Shown: piece after piece, positions 25,711 through 33,231 of the stretch
How the letters are laid out: the number at the start of each line of letters is the position of its first letter
Numbering within the stretch: position 1 is the stretch's first letter
Assembly: GCA_964370375.1 (NCBI GenBank)
Contig: CAYJIX010000010.1
Coordinates: 1-48,508, forward strand
From: CAYJIX01 sp964370375
GTDB taxonomy: Bacteria > Desulfobacterota > Desulfovibrionia > Desulfovibrionales > Desulfovibrionaceae
DNA: 48,508 nt
Direction of reading: 5' to 3'
Program-made: the position numbers and the translations under genes
The notes under the pieces: generated by a model
What the model saw: the letters and a program-made list of their open reading frames with translations, nothing else
Databases searched by the model: none
Told to the model about the DNA's origin: nothing

Positions 25711-27030
25711 ATGTTCTGGTTACAATTCGCCGTTGTTATAGCGGCCATGTTCGTCGGAGCCCGTAAGGGTGGCATATTCCTTGGCATGGCCGGCGGCTTG
25801 GGTCTTGCTGTCTTGGTATTTGGTTTTGGGTTAACCCCATCTTCTCCGCCCATAGATGTTATGCTGATCATCTTTGCTGTAATCACCGCAGCAAGCACCT
25901 TACAGGCCGCAGGGGGCATGGATTTTCTTATCAAGGTAGCCGAATACCTGTTGCGAAAGCACCCCCAACACATTTCTTTTATGGCCCCGTTCATCGCCTA
26001 CACATTCACCTTTTTGGCAGGCACAGGCAACATTGCCTATAGCATCATGCCAATTATTGCAGAAGTTGCCAGAGAATCCGGAGTCAGGCCCGAACGCCCC
26101 ATGGGTATCTCTGTTATTGCTTCACAGCAAGCCATCACCGCCAGCCCCATTTCTGCCGCAACAGCAGCCATGGTAGCCTTAATGATGCCGCTTGGCGTCT
26201 CCATGGGCTCTATTTTGGCCATCTGTATTCCGGCAACCCTTATTGGTGTGCTTTGCGCCTGTTTTTATTCCTGCCGCGTAGGCGTAGAATTGGATGACGA
26301 TCCGGAATACCAACGCAGGCTCCGTGAAGGTTTGTGCCCTCCTGTGGTTAAAAAAGAAAAAGTGGAAGTTACCGGTTCACCTGAGGCCAAACGTTCAATC
26401 ATCCTGTTCTTAATGGCGACCTTTTGCATTGTCATTATGGGTACCATACCGGATCTGCGTCCGGACTTCATGGTTGATGGCAAAAGCGTAAAACTTGCAA
26501 TGACTCATACCATTGAAATCATCATGCTTGTCGTTGCAGGCATTATCGTTTTGACCTGTAAAGTTGAACCTAACAAAATCATCCTCGGTACGGTTTTCCG
26601 CACAGGCATGATGGGCTTGGTCTGTATTTTTGGTCTGGCTTGGCTTGGCGATACTTTTGTCCAAAACAACCTGCCCTTCATCAGAGCAAACATGCAAGAT
26701 ATAGTGGCTGCCCATCCTTGGACATTTGCCTTTGCACTCTTCATCGTTTCCGGTCTTATTACAAGCCAGGCCGGAACAACCAGAGCTTTGATGCCCCTTG
26801 GTATCAGCTTGGGAATGCCCGCAACCGCACTTGTTGGCGTTTGGCCTGCTGTTAACGGTTATTTTTTCATTCCCAATTACGCCACCCTTATTGCGGGCGT
26901 AGCTTTTGACTCTACCGGTACCACCCGCATTGGCAAATACGTATTTAACCATAGCTATATGATTCCCGGGCTTATCGCCACCATCGTGTCGGTATCTGTG
27001 GCCTTGGCAATCGGAAGCGTCATCTTGTAG
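25711..27030 (+). CDS. Anaerobic C4-dicarboxylate transporter, DcuA/DcuB family
   Basis: Dcu carriers exchange or take up fumarate, malate, aspartate and succinate across the inner membrane during anaerobic growth. The 439-residue protein has 10-12 hydrophobic segments and family stretches such as LQAAGGMDFLIKVAEYLLR, FLAGTGNIAYSIMPIIAEVA, PERPMGISVIASQQAITASP and SQAGTTRALMPLGI. The central cytoplasmic loop (about 185-225) is charged. It follows the formimidoyl genes in the same direction, 104 bases after the transferase. In this setting it could import aspartate or export a dicarboxylate formed from glutamate; which of DcuA or DcuB it resembles more cannot be said by eye. Confidence 0.9.
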   Translation: MFWLQFAVVIAAMFVGARKGGIFLGMAGGLGLAVLVFGFGLTPSSPPIDVMLIIFAVITAASTLQAAGGMDFLIKVAEYLLRKHPQHISFMAPFIAYTFTFLAGTGNIAYSIMPIIAEVARESGVRPERPMGISVIASQQAITASPISAATAAMVALMMPLGVSMGSILAICIPATLIGVLCACFYSCRVGVELDDDPEYQRRLREGLCPPVVKKEKVEVTGSPEAKRSIILFLMATFCIVIMGTIPDLRPDFMVDGKSVKLAMTHTIEIIMLVVAGIIVLTCKVEPNKIILGTVFRTGMMGLVCIFGLAWLGDTFVQNNLPFIRANMQDIVAAHPWTFAFALFIVSGLITSQAGTTRALMPLGISLGMPATALVGVWPAVNGYFFIPNYATLIAGVAFDSTGTTRIGKYVFNHSYMIPGLIATIVSVSVALAIGSVIL

Positions 27031-27094
27031 GGGCAAAAGCCCCCTTGCCTATTGACACATTGTGCAATAGAAAGGTTTAGTTAATTGTTAAGAT

Positions 27095-27143
27095 AGTTGC
27101 TGCTGAAAGGCGTTTTCATACGCGTTTTGGCAGCAACTTTATT
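27095..27143 (+). terminator. Probable terminator after the Dcu gene
   Basis: AGTTGCTGC (27095-27103) pairs with GCAGCAACT (27130-27138); inside, GCGT pairs with ACGC. A weak TTATT follows. Confidence 0.6.
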
Positions 27144-27216
27144 AAGGCATATATATTAAAAGGTATCCCCCTCATGCACTTTTACAAAAAAGCTTCGTTT
27201 GCAGCTAGGAGTTTTT

Positions 27217-28158
27217 ATGAACAAGGTTAACATTCCTATTACAGGCATCTGTTCTTTTGCTAAATATCCTATTGCCTTGGATATTACCAAGCTGGACAAT
27301 GCAGATTTTGGCATTTTGGGCGTTCCTTACGACGCCGGTGTTGGTTTTTTAAGCGGTACTCGTCTTGGCCCCAGGCGTATTCGTGAGGTTTCCACTCACT
27401 ACGGAAGGAGCGGTGCAGGTATTTACGATCCTGAACGCGGCGAAACCTTCCTGGCTGCGCCTTGCCGCGTTGTGGATTGCGGCGATGCAGACATCATAAC
27501 CGGCGACATTCAGGCATGCTTTGAAAACATTGAATACGCCGTGCGAACCATTGCCGAACAAGGAACAGTGCCGGTTGTCATAGGCGGCGACCACTCCATC
27601 TCTATCCCCGTGGCTAGAGCGCTTTCCAATAAAGGGCCGCTGACCGTGGTACATTTTGACGCGCATCTGGACTGGTCCAAAGGCCCCGGGAATCAACGCC
27701 TTGGCAACGGCAGCCCTTTGCGCCGCATGTCTGAGATGGACCACATCAAAGCCATGACACAAATTGGCATGCGCGGCCTTGGCAGCAGTGTTGAGAGCGA
27801 CTTTGTGGATGCTCAAAAATGGGGCAGCACGGTCATCCCATGCCGCCAAGCCATTGAAATGGGCATTGACGGTGTTATGAACCATATCCCTGAAGGCAAT
27901 AACTACTATGTTACCATTGACATCGATTCTTTGGATATTTCCACAGCACCCGGTGTAGGTTCCCCTTCTCCTGGCGGATTTAGCTTCAATCAATTGATAG
28001 GCATGCTAGAAGCCCTCTCCAAAAAAGGCAATATCGTCTGTTTTGACTTTGTTGAAGTGGCCCCACAATACGATCACAGTGAAACCACAACCCGCGTTGC
28101 TGCCATGATCATGTTATACTTCATGGGCTTTATTCAAAAACAACGTTTGCTGAAATAA
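27217..28158 (+). CDS. Ureohydrolase (agmatinase/arginase/formimidoylglutamase superfamily), substrate unknown
   Basis: Members hydrolyse guanidino or formimino compounds with a binuclear Mn or Ni centre. The 313-residue protein keeps all metal ligands: GGDH (H126), DAHLD (D148, H150, D152) and DIDSLD (D235, D237). The Asp-rich end EVAPQYD is also typical. The loop after DAHLD reads RLGNGSP, with Asn164 where arginase and agmatinase have the catalytic His of NLHG or DHG. ATG 27217 has TAGGAG upstream; an earlier start at 27199 lacks one. The gene lies beside formimidoyl-group enzymes, so formimidoylglutamate or a guanidino acid are candidate substrates. SpeB by overall similarity, but I would not name it agmatinase. 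Confidence 0.85.
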   Translation: MNKVNIPITGICSFAKYPIALDITKLDNADFGILGVPYDAGVGFLSGTRLGPRRIREVSTHYGRSGAGIYDPERGETFLAAPCRVVDCGDADIITGDIQACFENIEYAVRTIAEQGTVPVVIGGDHSISIPVARALSNKGPLTVVHFDAHLDWSKGPGNQRLGNGSPLRRMSEMDHIKAMTQIGMRGLGSSVESDFVDAQKWGSTVIPCRQAIEMGIDGVMNHIPEGNNYYVTIDIDSLDISTAPGVGSPSPGGFSFNQLIGMLEALSKKGNIVCFDFVEVAPQYDHSETTTRVAAMIMLYFMGFIQKQRLLK

Positions 28159-28186
28159 CAAACAATCACACTTTTCCTTTATACAA

Positions 28187-28225
28187 AAAAATAAGGCCCG
28201 GTATGCTTTTTCGGGCCTTATTTTG
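28187..28225. terminator. Strong terminator between ureohydrolase and symporter genes
   Basis: ATAAGGCCCG (28191-28200) pairs with CGGGCCTTAT (28212-28221), with A and T runs on either side. It can serve both convergent genes. Confidence 0.92.
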
Positions 28226-28281
28226 TGTATATTGATCTACAAAAAGCAACCGCTTTTCATAGACTGCTATTTTGTTTGCCA

Positions 28282-29667
28282 TCAAACCTTGTTCAGTCTG
28301 CGATTTTCCAACAAAAAAACACTTCCGCTCAAAAAAACGGCTATAATCAAGGCGTCAATGCCAAAGATATTCCCACCAAAAAATACAAAAACACCTAAAA
28401 CCGTAACAAAGCCCACACAAGCACTGAGCCAAAAGGCACGTTTGGCGACCTTTTGCTGCATCAAAATGCACACCAAAGGAATAAGGATGACAGGTGCCCA
28501 AAAATTGTAGGCAAACAGCAGTACATCCAGCACGTTTTCAATTTTTAAGGCTAAAAAAACAGCCCCTGCTCCAAGGAAAAGAGTCAAAAGTTTGGAAAGC
28601 CGCAATTCATACTTTGGCGTTAACAGTGTGGATTTTGGTGCCAAAGGCCTAAACACGTCCTCAATAAGGCACACCGTACCGGCATTTAAAAACGAATCCG
28701 CAGACGACATGACAACAGAAATGATGGCTGCCGCTGCCAAGGCTTTAAGCCCCACAGGCAAGACAGCTTCAATAACCATGGGCATGGCCAATTTGCTAGG
28801 AATATCCGCATCGATCAAAAAGGCCAACAAGCCAATGGCCCCAGTTAAAATGAAAAACGGAATAGAAATAATACCGCTTGCCATGATACCGCGCTGTGTG
28901 GCTTTGGCATTTTTGGCAATGAGCAGGCGTTGCACATAGGGCGGAACAAGGGTTTCGCCAATGACAAAGGATAAAAACAGGCCTATCCAAGCTGTCCATC
29001 CGTATATCCCCTCAGGCAGTGCAAAAAACCTCTCTGGTGCGGTATCCATAACGGTTTCAAAACCACCCAGATACTCAACTCCCAAAAAAAACGTCACAGG
29101 GATGAACACAATCAACAATAAAAACTGGATAACATCTGTCATAACAACAGCTTTCATGCCACCAAAGGCCGTATACACAATCACAATACTACAGCCAAGA
29201 AACACACTTTGCAAAAAAGAAAGGCTTGTAAATTGTGAAAAAATAGCCCCAATGGCGCCGATTTGCGCTGCCAAAATCCCCGTACACACAAAAGAGCCTA
29301 AAACACCTGCCAGTATCCTGGCCTCTTTTCCAAGCTGCTTTGCCAAAATATCGCCGGTGGAAATGCAATCACGAAAAGCTTCAACCTTTGGCGCAATATA
29401 GGTAGCAACAAGGATCAGCATGAGCGAAAATCCCCACAGCGCCGCAGACACAATTAGGCCTCCGGAGAACACCTTATCCGCATTACCAAAGGAAAAACCA
29501 CCGCCAATGAACGAAGCAGATAACGTGGCCATAAGCACAAAAGCCCCATAGGATCTGTGCGCCACAGCGTATTCGCGAAGGTCTTTTATATTGCGGCCCC
29601 CCCATAATCCTACCAAGCAGACCACAAGTAAATAAAGGGCTATGATGCAATAATCAATGGTTGTCAT
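28282..29667 (-). CDS. Sodium:solute symporter (SSS family)
   Basis: This is an inner-membrane sodium-coupled uptake system. The 461-residue protein has about 12-13 hydrophobic segments, the N-terminal block DLREYAVAHRSYGAFVLMATLSASFIGGG typical of the SSS family, the conserved YTAFGGMKAVVMTDVIQ near residue 160, and AAIISVVMSSADSFLNAG near 310, which holds the sodium-site Ser pair. GTGAGAAG lies upstream of the ATG. It is convergent with the ureohydrolase. Substrates in the family range from amino acids to nucleobases; beside a formimidoyl locus an amino acid or histidine-related compound is possible. Confidence 0.9.
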   Translation of the reverse strand: MTTIDYCIIALYLLVVCLVGLWGGRNIKDLREYAVAHRSYGAFVLMATLSASFIGGGFSFGNADKVFSGGLIVSAALWGFSLMLILVATYIAPKVEAFRDCISTGDILAKQLGKEARILAGVLGSFVCTGILAAQIGAIGAIFSQFTSLSFLQSVFLGCSIVIVYTAFGGMKAVVMTDVIQFLLLIVFIPVTFFLGVEYLGGFETVMDTAPERFFALPEGIYGWTAWIGLFLSFVIGETLVPPYVQRLLIAKNAKATQRGIMASGIISIPFFILTGAIGLLAFLIDADIPSKLAMPMVIEAVLPVGLKALAAAAIISVVMSSADSFLNAGTVCLIEDVFRPLAPKSTLLTPKYELRLSKLLTLFLGAGAVFLALKIENVLDVLLFAYNFWAPVILIPLVCILMQQKVAKRAFWLSACVGFVTVLGVFVFFGGNIFGIDALIIAVFLSGSVFLLENRRLNKV

Positions 29668-29877
29668 AAACTTCTCACGGTTTGAAAAAGGTACAAAGCA
29701 TGGGAAAAGTATCCTATTTCCAAGGCCAAAATCATGTCATCCTTTCGTCAACGAACATGACAAAAACACCTATCACAGCATGATTCTTCATGGTAACATA
29801 CAAAAACATGCCTTGAGAAATGTATTTTTTTATTTTTAAAATCAAATTGTTACTACGCACTTTCTTCACAGCACAAT
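29668..29877. other. Intergenic region upstream of the symporter gene
   Basis: TGTCAT and ATGACA form an inverted repeat within about 29734-29763. I looked for a -24/-12 promoter facing the symporter and found none with correct spacing. Confidence 0.45.
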
Positions 29878-29922
29878 GAAAAAAACACCCCCGCCCTTCC
29901 TTTTTATAAGAAGAGCAGGGGT
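29878..29922 (-). terminator. Terminator after the surface-protein fragment
   Basis: Read leftward, ACCCCTGCTCTTC pairs imperfectly with GGAAGGGCGGGGGT and is followed by a T run (29885-29878). Confidence 0.7.
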
Positions 29923-29982
29923 AGAGAGGGGTTAAAGTGAAGGAATGATCCCCTTCTTCATAAACAGTTTGTCAGTTGCGCA

Positions 29983-30282
29983 TTAGATTGTGGTATCTAC
30001 GCGAGTTGATTCCACAAATACAGTAATGGCATCGGTTGCAGGATCAGCAGAGGTCACTTCCACATAGGTTTGGCTACCCACTGTGATGGTGTTGGTCATA
30101 TCAGCTGCCCAACCGTCTTTAAGCGTACCGTCGGCATTGACCAATTTATCCTGAACAAAGTCAGCATCTACAGTGTCTGTGCCGTCAAGGACCAACATTT
30201 CAACATCTGTGATGGTGCCGTCAGTGAGTCGGTCTTCCAATTCATCCTGGCTAAGGTTACCCACAAGCACGTCCAGCCTTTT
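29983..30282 (-). pseudogene. C-terminal fragment of an acidic repeat-type surface protein
   Basis: The reverse frame gives about 99 residues, acidic and rich in Asp, Thr and Val (LTDGTITDVEMLVLDGTDTVDADF, ITVFVESTRVDTTI). This composition resembles the end of large secreted adhesins or calcium-binding repeat proteins. The frame is closed by a stop at 30283-30285. The only possible starts are GTG codons inside the frame (30270 has a weak AAAGG), so a missing upstream part is more likely. The upstream DNA changes abruptly to AT-rich accessory sequence, which suggests that an insertion or deletion removed the rest. A proper terminator follows the stop, supporting a once real gene end. Confidence 0.55.
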
Positions 30283-30331
30283 TTAGATTCTTTAAGCAAT
30301 GTTTTGTTTTTTAATTTTATTGTGTTTTTTG

Positions 30332-30640
30332 TTAATCCTGCTTATGTAATAATTTTTTGCGCATTTCATCAAATTCCTCGGCTGAAATATGCCCTCCTTC
30401 TTTTAGTTTTGCCCATTTTAGCAACTCATCAGCAACAGAAAATTGCTTTAATTTCTCACTTTTGATTAAATCAAAAGAAGACTTTTGAACTTTTGAATGC
30501 TTTGGAGTTTTAGAAAAAATCCCATTCTGTTCAATCCATTTTTTATGCCTTTCTAAAACATTAAAAAACATAACTTTTGTTATAATATAATAAAACGAAG
30601 CTATTCCAGCCCAGAAAAACCCAAAAACTGCATCTGTCAT
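30332..30640 (-). CDS. Small membrane protein with SHOCT-like C-terminus
   Basis: The 102-residue protein has one N-terminal hydrophobic segment (about 3-25), a basic middle, and a C-terminal SHOCT-like motif LLKWAKLKEGGHISAEEFDEMRKKLL. SHOCT motifs are short helical oligomerisation modules often found in small phage or accessory membrane proteins. GAGG lies upstream of the ATG. The gene is AT-rich compared with the flanking housekeeping genes, in line with the patch being acquired. Function unknown. Confidence 0.65.
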   Translation of the reverse strand: MTDAVFGFFWAGIASFYYIITKVMFFNVLERHKKWIEQNGIFSKTPKHSKVQKSSFDLIKSEKLKQFSVADELLKWAKLKEGGHISAEEFDEMRKKLLHKQD

Positions 30641-30657
30641 AAAAAAAGCCTCAAAAT

Positions 30658-30757
30658 NNNNNNNNNNNNNNNNNNNNNNNNNNNNNNNNNNNNNNNNNNN
30701 NNNNNNNNNNNNNNNNNNNNNNNNNNNNNNNNNNNNNNNNNNNNNNNNNNNNNNNNN
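30658..30757. other. Assembly gap (100 N)
   Basis: Exactly 100 N, standing for unknown length. It cuts the 3' part of the membrane protein gene that starts near 30996. Confidence 0.95.
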
Positions 30758-30996
30758 TTATTGCCATTATCAAAGCAGCGACTATAGCGAGAATGAGTAA
30801 CGATTGTACTATATTAGTTGAAACCTCAACTGAAGAAAAATCTTTGTTTTTCTTCAGTTGGAAAATTCCAAAAAGCAATATAATAGAGGGGAGTATTCCA
30901 ACAATTGCAACACTTGCAACATCATAAAGCAATATAAATAAAAAAAATAGATACTTGCTCTTGACTTGTGAGTGGTGTTGTATCATTTTTATTCAT
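30758..30996 (-). CDS. Membrane protein, partial, with probable frameshift
   Basis: A good AAGGAG site (31010-31005) lies eight bases before ATG 30996, which reads MNKNDTTPLTSQEQVSI and then enters a run of eight T. In this frame a stop follows soon after. Shifting by one base at the run continues into FFLFILLYDVASVAIVGILPSIILLFGIFQLKK, a plausible two-segment membrane protein, until the 100-N gap. The alternative start at 30986 lacks a ribosome site at useful distance. A homopolymer error or a true frameshift are both possible. Function unknown. Confidence 0.5.
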
Positions 30997-30997
30997 C

Positions 30998-31248
30998 TAT
31001 ACAACTCCTTAGCTTGTTACTAGATTTTTTTTGTACACAAGCGAACGTCTTTTCAAATCAGAAGGCTAACAGGTCATTTCTGGAGACTGTTAGTTTGCAA
31101 TTCCTTAGAGTAAAAGAGCCCATATCCCTATAGAGCCAGACTTTTAATATTTACAGGACTACACATATATCACTACCAGATAACAAGCTAAAAGTCAAAA
31201 ATAATCTTTTCTAAATTTAACAGCCTATCGCTCCTTCTAATCCAGTGC
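30998..31248. other. AT-rich spacer in accessory region
   Basis: No gene is seen. The region is AT-rich like the flanking accessory genes. Confidence 0.45.
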
Positions 31249-31281
31249 AAAAAAACACTACTAATTTTGAGCAGTAGCGTG
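31249..31281 (-). terminator. Terminator of the toxin-antitoxin-nuclease operon
   Basis: Read leftward, CACGCTACT pairs with AGTAGTG (two-base bulge) and is followed by seven T. It lies just after the stop at 31303. Confidence 0.7.
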
Positions 31282-31302
31282 TTCTGTTATATCTAAAATT
31301 TA

Positions 31303-31815
31303 TTAAGCACAACTCTTTTGCCCATTAATACACCATAGAAGTTTACAGTCGCTCCTTTCTTTCCCAAAAACTAGTAACACTCCATAGTCATATTTATACT
31401 TTTCTTTTGAAGAAGTAAGTTTTCTTAATTTTCTGATATCATTATTTATATTTGGATTCCAAAATCCTTTCCCTTCAATGACAAGCAGATTACGAGAGTC
31501 CTTTTTACGTTTATGTATTACGAGATCTGGTATAAACCGTTCACCATTTTCAAAACCTTTAGGTTCATTAAGGTGCCTATTATATTCGCAGTCAAGGGTA
31601 AGGCCATCCAACAGATTGGCTTCTTCAAGTATCCTTTCAAGGTAACAAGCAAATCTATGCATTATGGCTCGTTCGCCTACATATTTTTTTCTTTTTTTAG
31701 GTTTATTATTTATTAATTCAGTTAATTCTTGTGAAGAACATATCAATTCAAGATCTTTTTCATATAAAATATCTAATGCTATATTGATTTTTTCTTTTAC
31801 AATCTGCTGTTCCAT
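31303..31815 (-). CDS. PD-(D/E)XK nuclease-like protein
   Basis: The 170-residue protein shows the pattern of a restriction-type nuclease core: an acidic helix residue in GERAIMHRFACYLE (Glu48), CEYNRHL near 76, PDLVIHKR with Asp97, and LVIEGKG with Glu114 and Lys116, giving PD-x16-ExK. A similar set of motifs is common in uncharacterised bacterial proteins; the usual form is EIK where this one has EGK. ATG 31815 has AGGAG five bases upstream; the longer frame to 32016 overlaps the antitoxin and is not needed. It follows the antitoxin gene by 34 bases and shares its terminator, so it is likely part of the same operon. DNA cleavage is inferred from motifs only. Confidence 0.6.
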   Translation of the reverse strand: MEQQIVKEKINIALDILYEKDLELICSSQELTELINNKPKKRKKYVGERAIMHRFACYLERILEEANLLDGLTLDCEYNRHLNEPKGFENGERFIPDLVIHKRKKDSRNLLVIEGKGFWNPNINNDIRKLRKLTSSKEKYKYDYGVLLVFGKERSDCKLLWCINGQKSCA

Positions 31816-31849
31816 ACTTACTCCTAACAGCTTGCTAAAAAAACTTTCG

Positions 31850-32164
31850 TTACAAAAGAGCAGCCAAGCCTTTCTCTTTAACAATTGTAAGAAGTCTAAG
31901 AGCAGGCCCGCCGGGTTTTTTAACGCCACGCTCCCAAGATGAGATAAGCCCCTTTGAAACGTTAAGATACTTTGCAAAAATGGGTTGAGAAACCATTTCT
32001 TTTTCTCTAATTTCACGTATTTCTTCAGGAGAAAAGGCGTTCACCGGTTTAAGGCAAAGCTCATCATATTCTTTGAGAGTTGTTTTGCTTATAATTCCAA
32101 CTCCTTGAAGTTCTTGCATTGTAGAATGTACAATTGCCGAAATTTCGCTTTTATATTCTTTCAT
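31850..32164 (-). CDS. HTH antitoxin (NadS/HigA-like)
   Basis: The 104-residue protein has a helix-turn-helix of the XRE type in its second half (IREIREKEMVSQPIFAKYLNVSKGLISSWERGVKKP), followed by ALRLLTIVKEKGL, the arrangement seen in NadS-like antitoxins paired with RelE/HigB toxins. It would bind the toxin and repress the operon. ATG 32164 has AAGGA seven bases upstream. It overlaps the end of the toxin gene by 14 bases, which suggests coupled translation. Confidence 0.85.
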   Translation of the reverse strand: MKEYKSEISAIVHSTMQELQGVGIISKTTLKEYDELCLKPVNAFSPEEIREIREKEMVSQPIFAKYLNVSKGLISSWERGVKKPGGPALRLLTIVKEKGLAALL

Positions 32165-32537
32165 GTTCATTTCCTTCTTTAAGCTCAATAAAGATGCCAC
32201 ATTCAATAGCTTTTTTAATATCTTCTTCAGTAATTTTTACAAAATCTTTTGCCATTTTCTTAAACAAGTACAAATCAGTTTTTGAAATAGTTTCCTTATC
32301 CGATTTTAAAAAAATATAAGGCACAAAAGCATTATTATTTATAATGATAATGATTATATAGCCCCCTGATTTTCCTTTATCTTTTGCAGGCATTCTTTGC
32401 TTATAAAGACCATTGCCAAGAGAAGCATCACATTTCCCATTGAATAGTTCTTTAACGGCATTTCTTATGGATTCACTAACAATTTTATGCTTTTGTATAA
32501 ATTTATTTGTGTATTTTAAAAGATATATTTTCTTAAT
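32151..32537 (-). CDS. RelE/HigB-like toxin with non-standard start
   Basis: The reverse frame encodes about 128 residues matching the HigB branch of RelE-like mRNA interferases: YTNKFIQKHKIVSESI, the Gly-rich block LGNGLYKQRMPAKDKGKSGGY, and a C-terminus with FLKSDKETISKTDLYLFKKMAKD and IKKAIECGIFIEL. The frame is closed by TAG at 32549-32547 and has no ATG, GTG or TTG near the expected N-terminus. Starting at ATG 32393 would lose half the fold. The only start at the right place is ATT 32537, with GTAGGTAG upstream. Either ATT is used, which is rare, or an ATG was lost by mutation. The antitoxin follows directly. Confidence 0.75.
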   Translation of the reverse strand: MKKIYLLKYTNKFIQKHKIVSESIRNAVKELFNGKCDASLGNGLYKQRMPAKDKGKSGGYIIIIIINNNAFVPYIFLKSDKETISKTDLYLFKKMAKDFVKITEEDIKKAIECGIFIELKEGNEHERI

Positions 32538-32582
32538 CCAGACTACCTACATGTAAAACTGGTGTTACCATTTCAACAAACA

Positions 32583-32609
32583 AGTGTAATACTTTGTGTC
32601 ACATGTCAA
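32583..32609 (-). promoter_or_regulatory. Possible promoter of the toxin-antitoxin operon
   Basis: Reverse-strand TTGACA (32609-32604) is perfect. TACACT (32588-32583) follows after 15 bases, shorter than ideal. TGTGACACA inside is an odd palindrome that could be an operator. Confidence 0.4.
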
Positions 32610-32654
32610 GTCGGTAATTCTTTTGAAAACTTTCCTTTTAATTGAAAAGACAAT

Positions 32655-32693
32655 AAAAAAGCACCCTTTACGTACATAGTACATAAAGGGTGC
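32655..32693 (-). terminator. Terminator of tRNA-Pro
   Basis: GCACCCTTTA (32661-32670) pairs with TAAAGGGTGC (32684-32693). Read leftward it ends in six T, 12 bases after the tRNA 3' end. Confidence 0.92.
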
Positions 32694-32705
32694 GTTGTCG
32701 TATTC

Positions 32706-32782
32706 TGGTCGGGATGGCGCGATTTGAACGCGCGGTCTCTGCGTCCCGAACGCAGCGCTCTACCAGACTGAGCCACATCCCG
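32706..32782 (-). tRNA. tRNA-Pro (anticodon CGG)
   Basis: The reverse strand folds as a tRNA: acceptor CGGGATG with CATCCCG, D arm around GGCTCAGTCTGGTAGAGC, anticodon stem CTGCG/CGCAG enclosing TTCGGGA (anticodon CGG), T arm with GTTCAAATC, then ACCA with the CCA encoded. The length is 77 bases. It borders the AT-rich accessory patch on its 3' side. Confidence 0.96.
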
Positions 32783-33231
32783 TGAGCAGCGATATTACTC
32801 ATTTTAACAAAAGAAGCAAGCTTTTTATGCGTACATTTCGCAAAGTTTAGATAACATAGTAATATTTCAACGCTAAGAAAGATTTTCAGCAAAAAGACCT
32901 CTGCCCTATCAGCCTGTTGAAAACAGTCTGTTTCAAAAAAACTGATACCATCTTTACGTAGGAGAGCCTGCACAAGGTTAACATATGCTTTTACTATTAA
33001 AGCTTGAAAAACACCTCAAGTTTACGAACTTTTTACCCTTACGGGAATTGTGAGCAAAGACACACGAAAAACAAGTGTTGCGGATATATAAAGCACCACG
33101 GCGATGCTTTTTCAACCATCCGCTAGGTGTAGCCTGCTCTGTGGCCAGATTATGCTTTGACTTTGCTATATGAGGCTGTTAAGGTAAAGAAGCTTTACAT
33201 GTGACCATTTTTTTGCCTAAGGATATTTTGC
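32783..33231. other. Intergenic region between tRNA-Pro and ccmE
   Basis: No gene is seen. TTGCTT...TAATAT upstream of the tRNA, and TTGACT near 33160 upstream of ccmE, are promoter-like but too weak to call. Confidence 0.45.

Noticed and set aside
27129..27143. TTGGCAG as a sigma-54 promoter before the ureohydrolase
   Set aside because: No TTGC at the right spacing; the bases belong to a terminator stem.
27217..28158. Naming the ureohydrolase speB
   Set aside because: Overall similarity fits, but the catalytic His is replaced and the neighbours point to other substrates.
32151..32393. Toxin as an 80-residue protein from ATG 32393
   Set aside because: Its first half would be missing although the upstream frame encodes the conserved N-terminal part.
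32668..32973. Open frame across tRNA-Pro
   Set aside because: It reads through the tRNA and its terminator and has no homology that I recognise.
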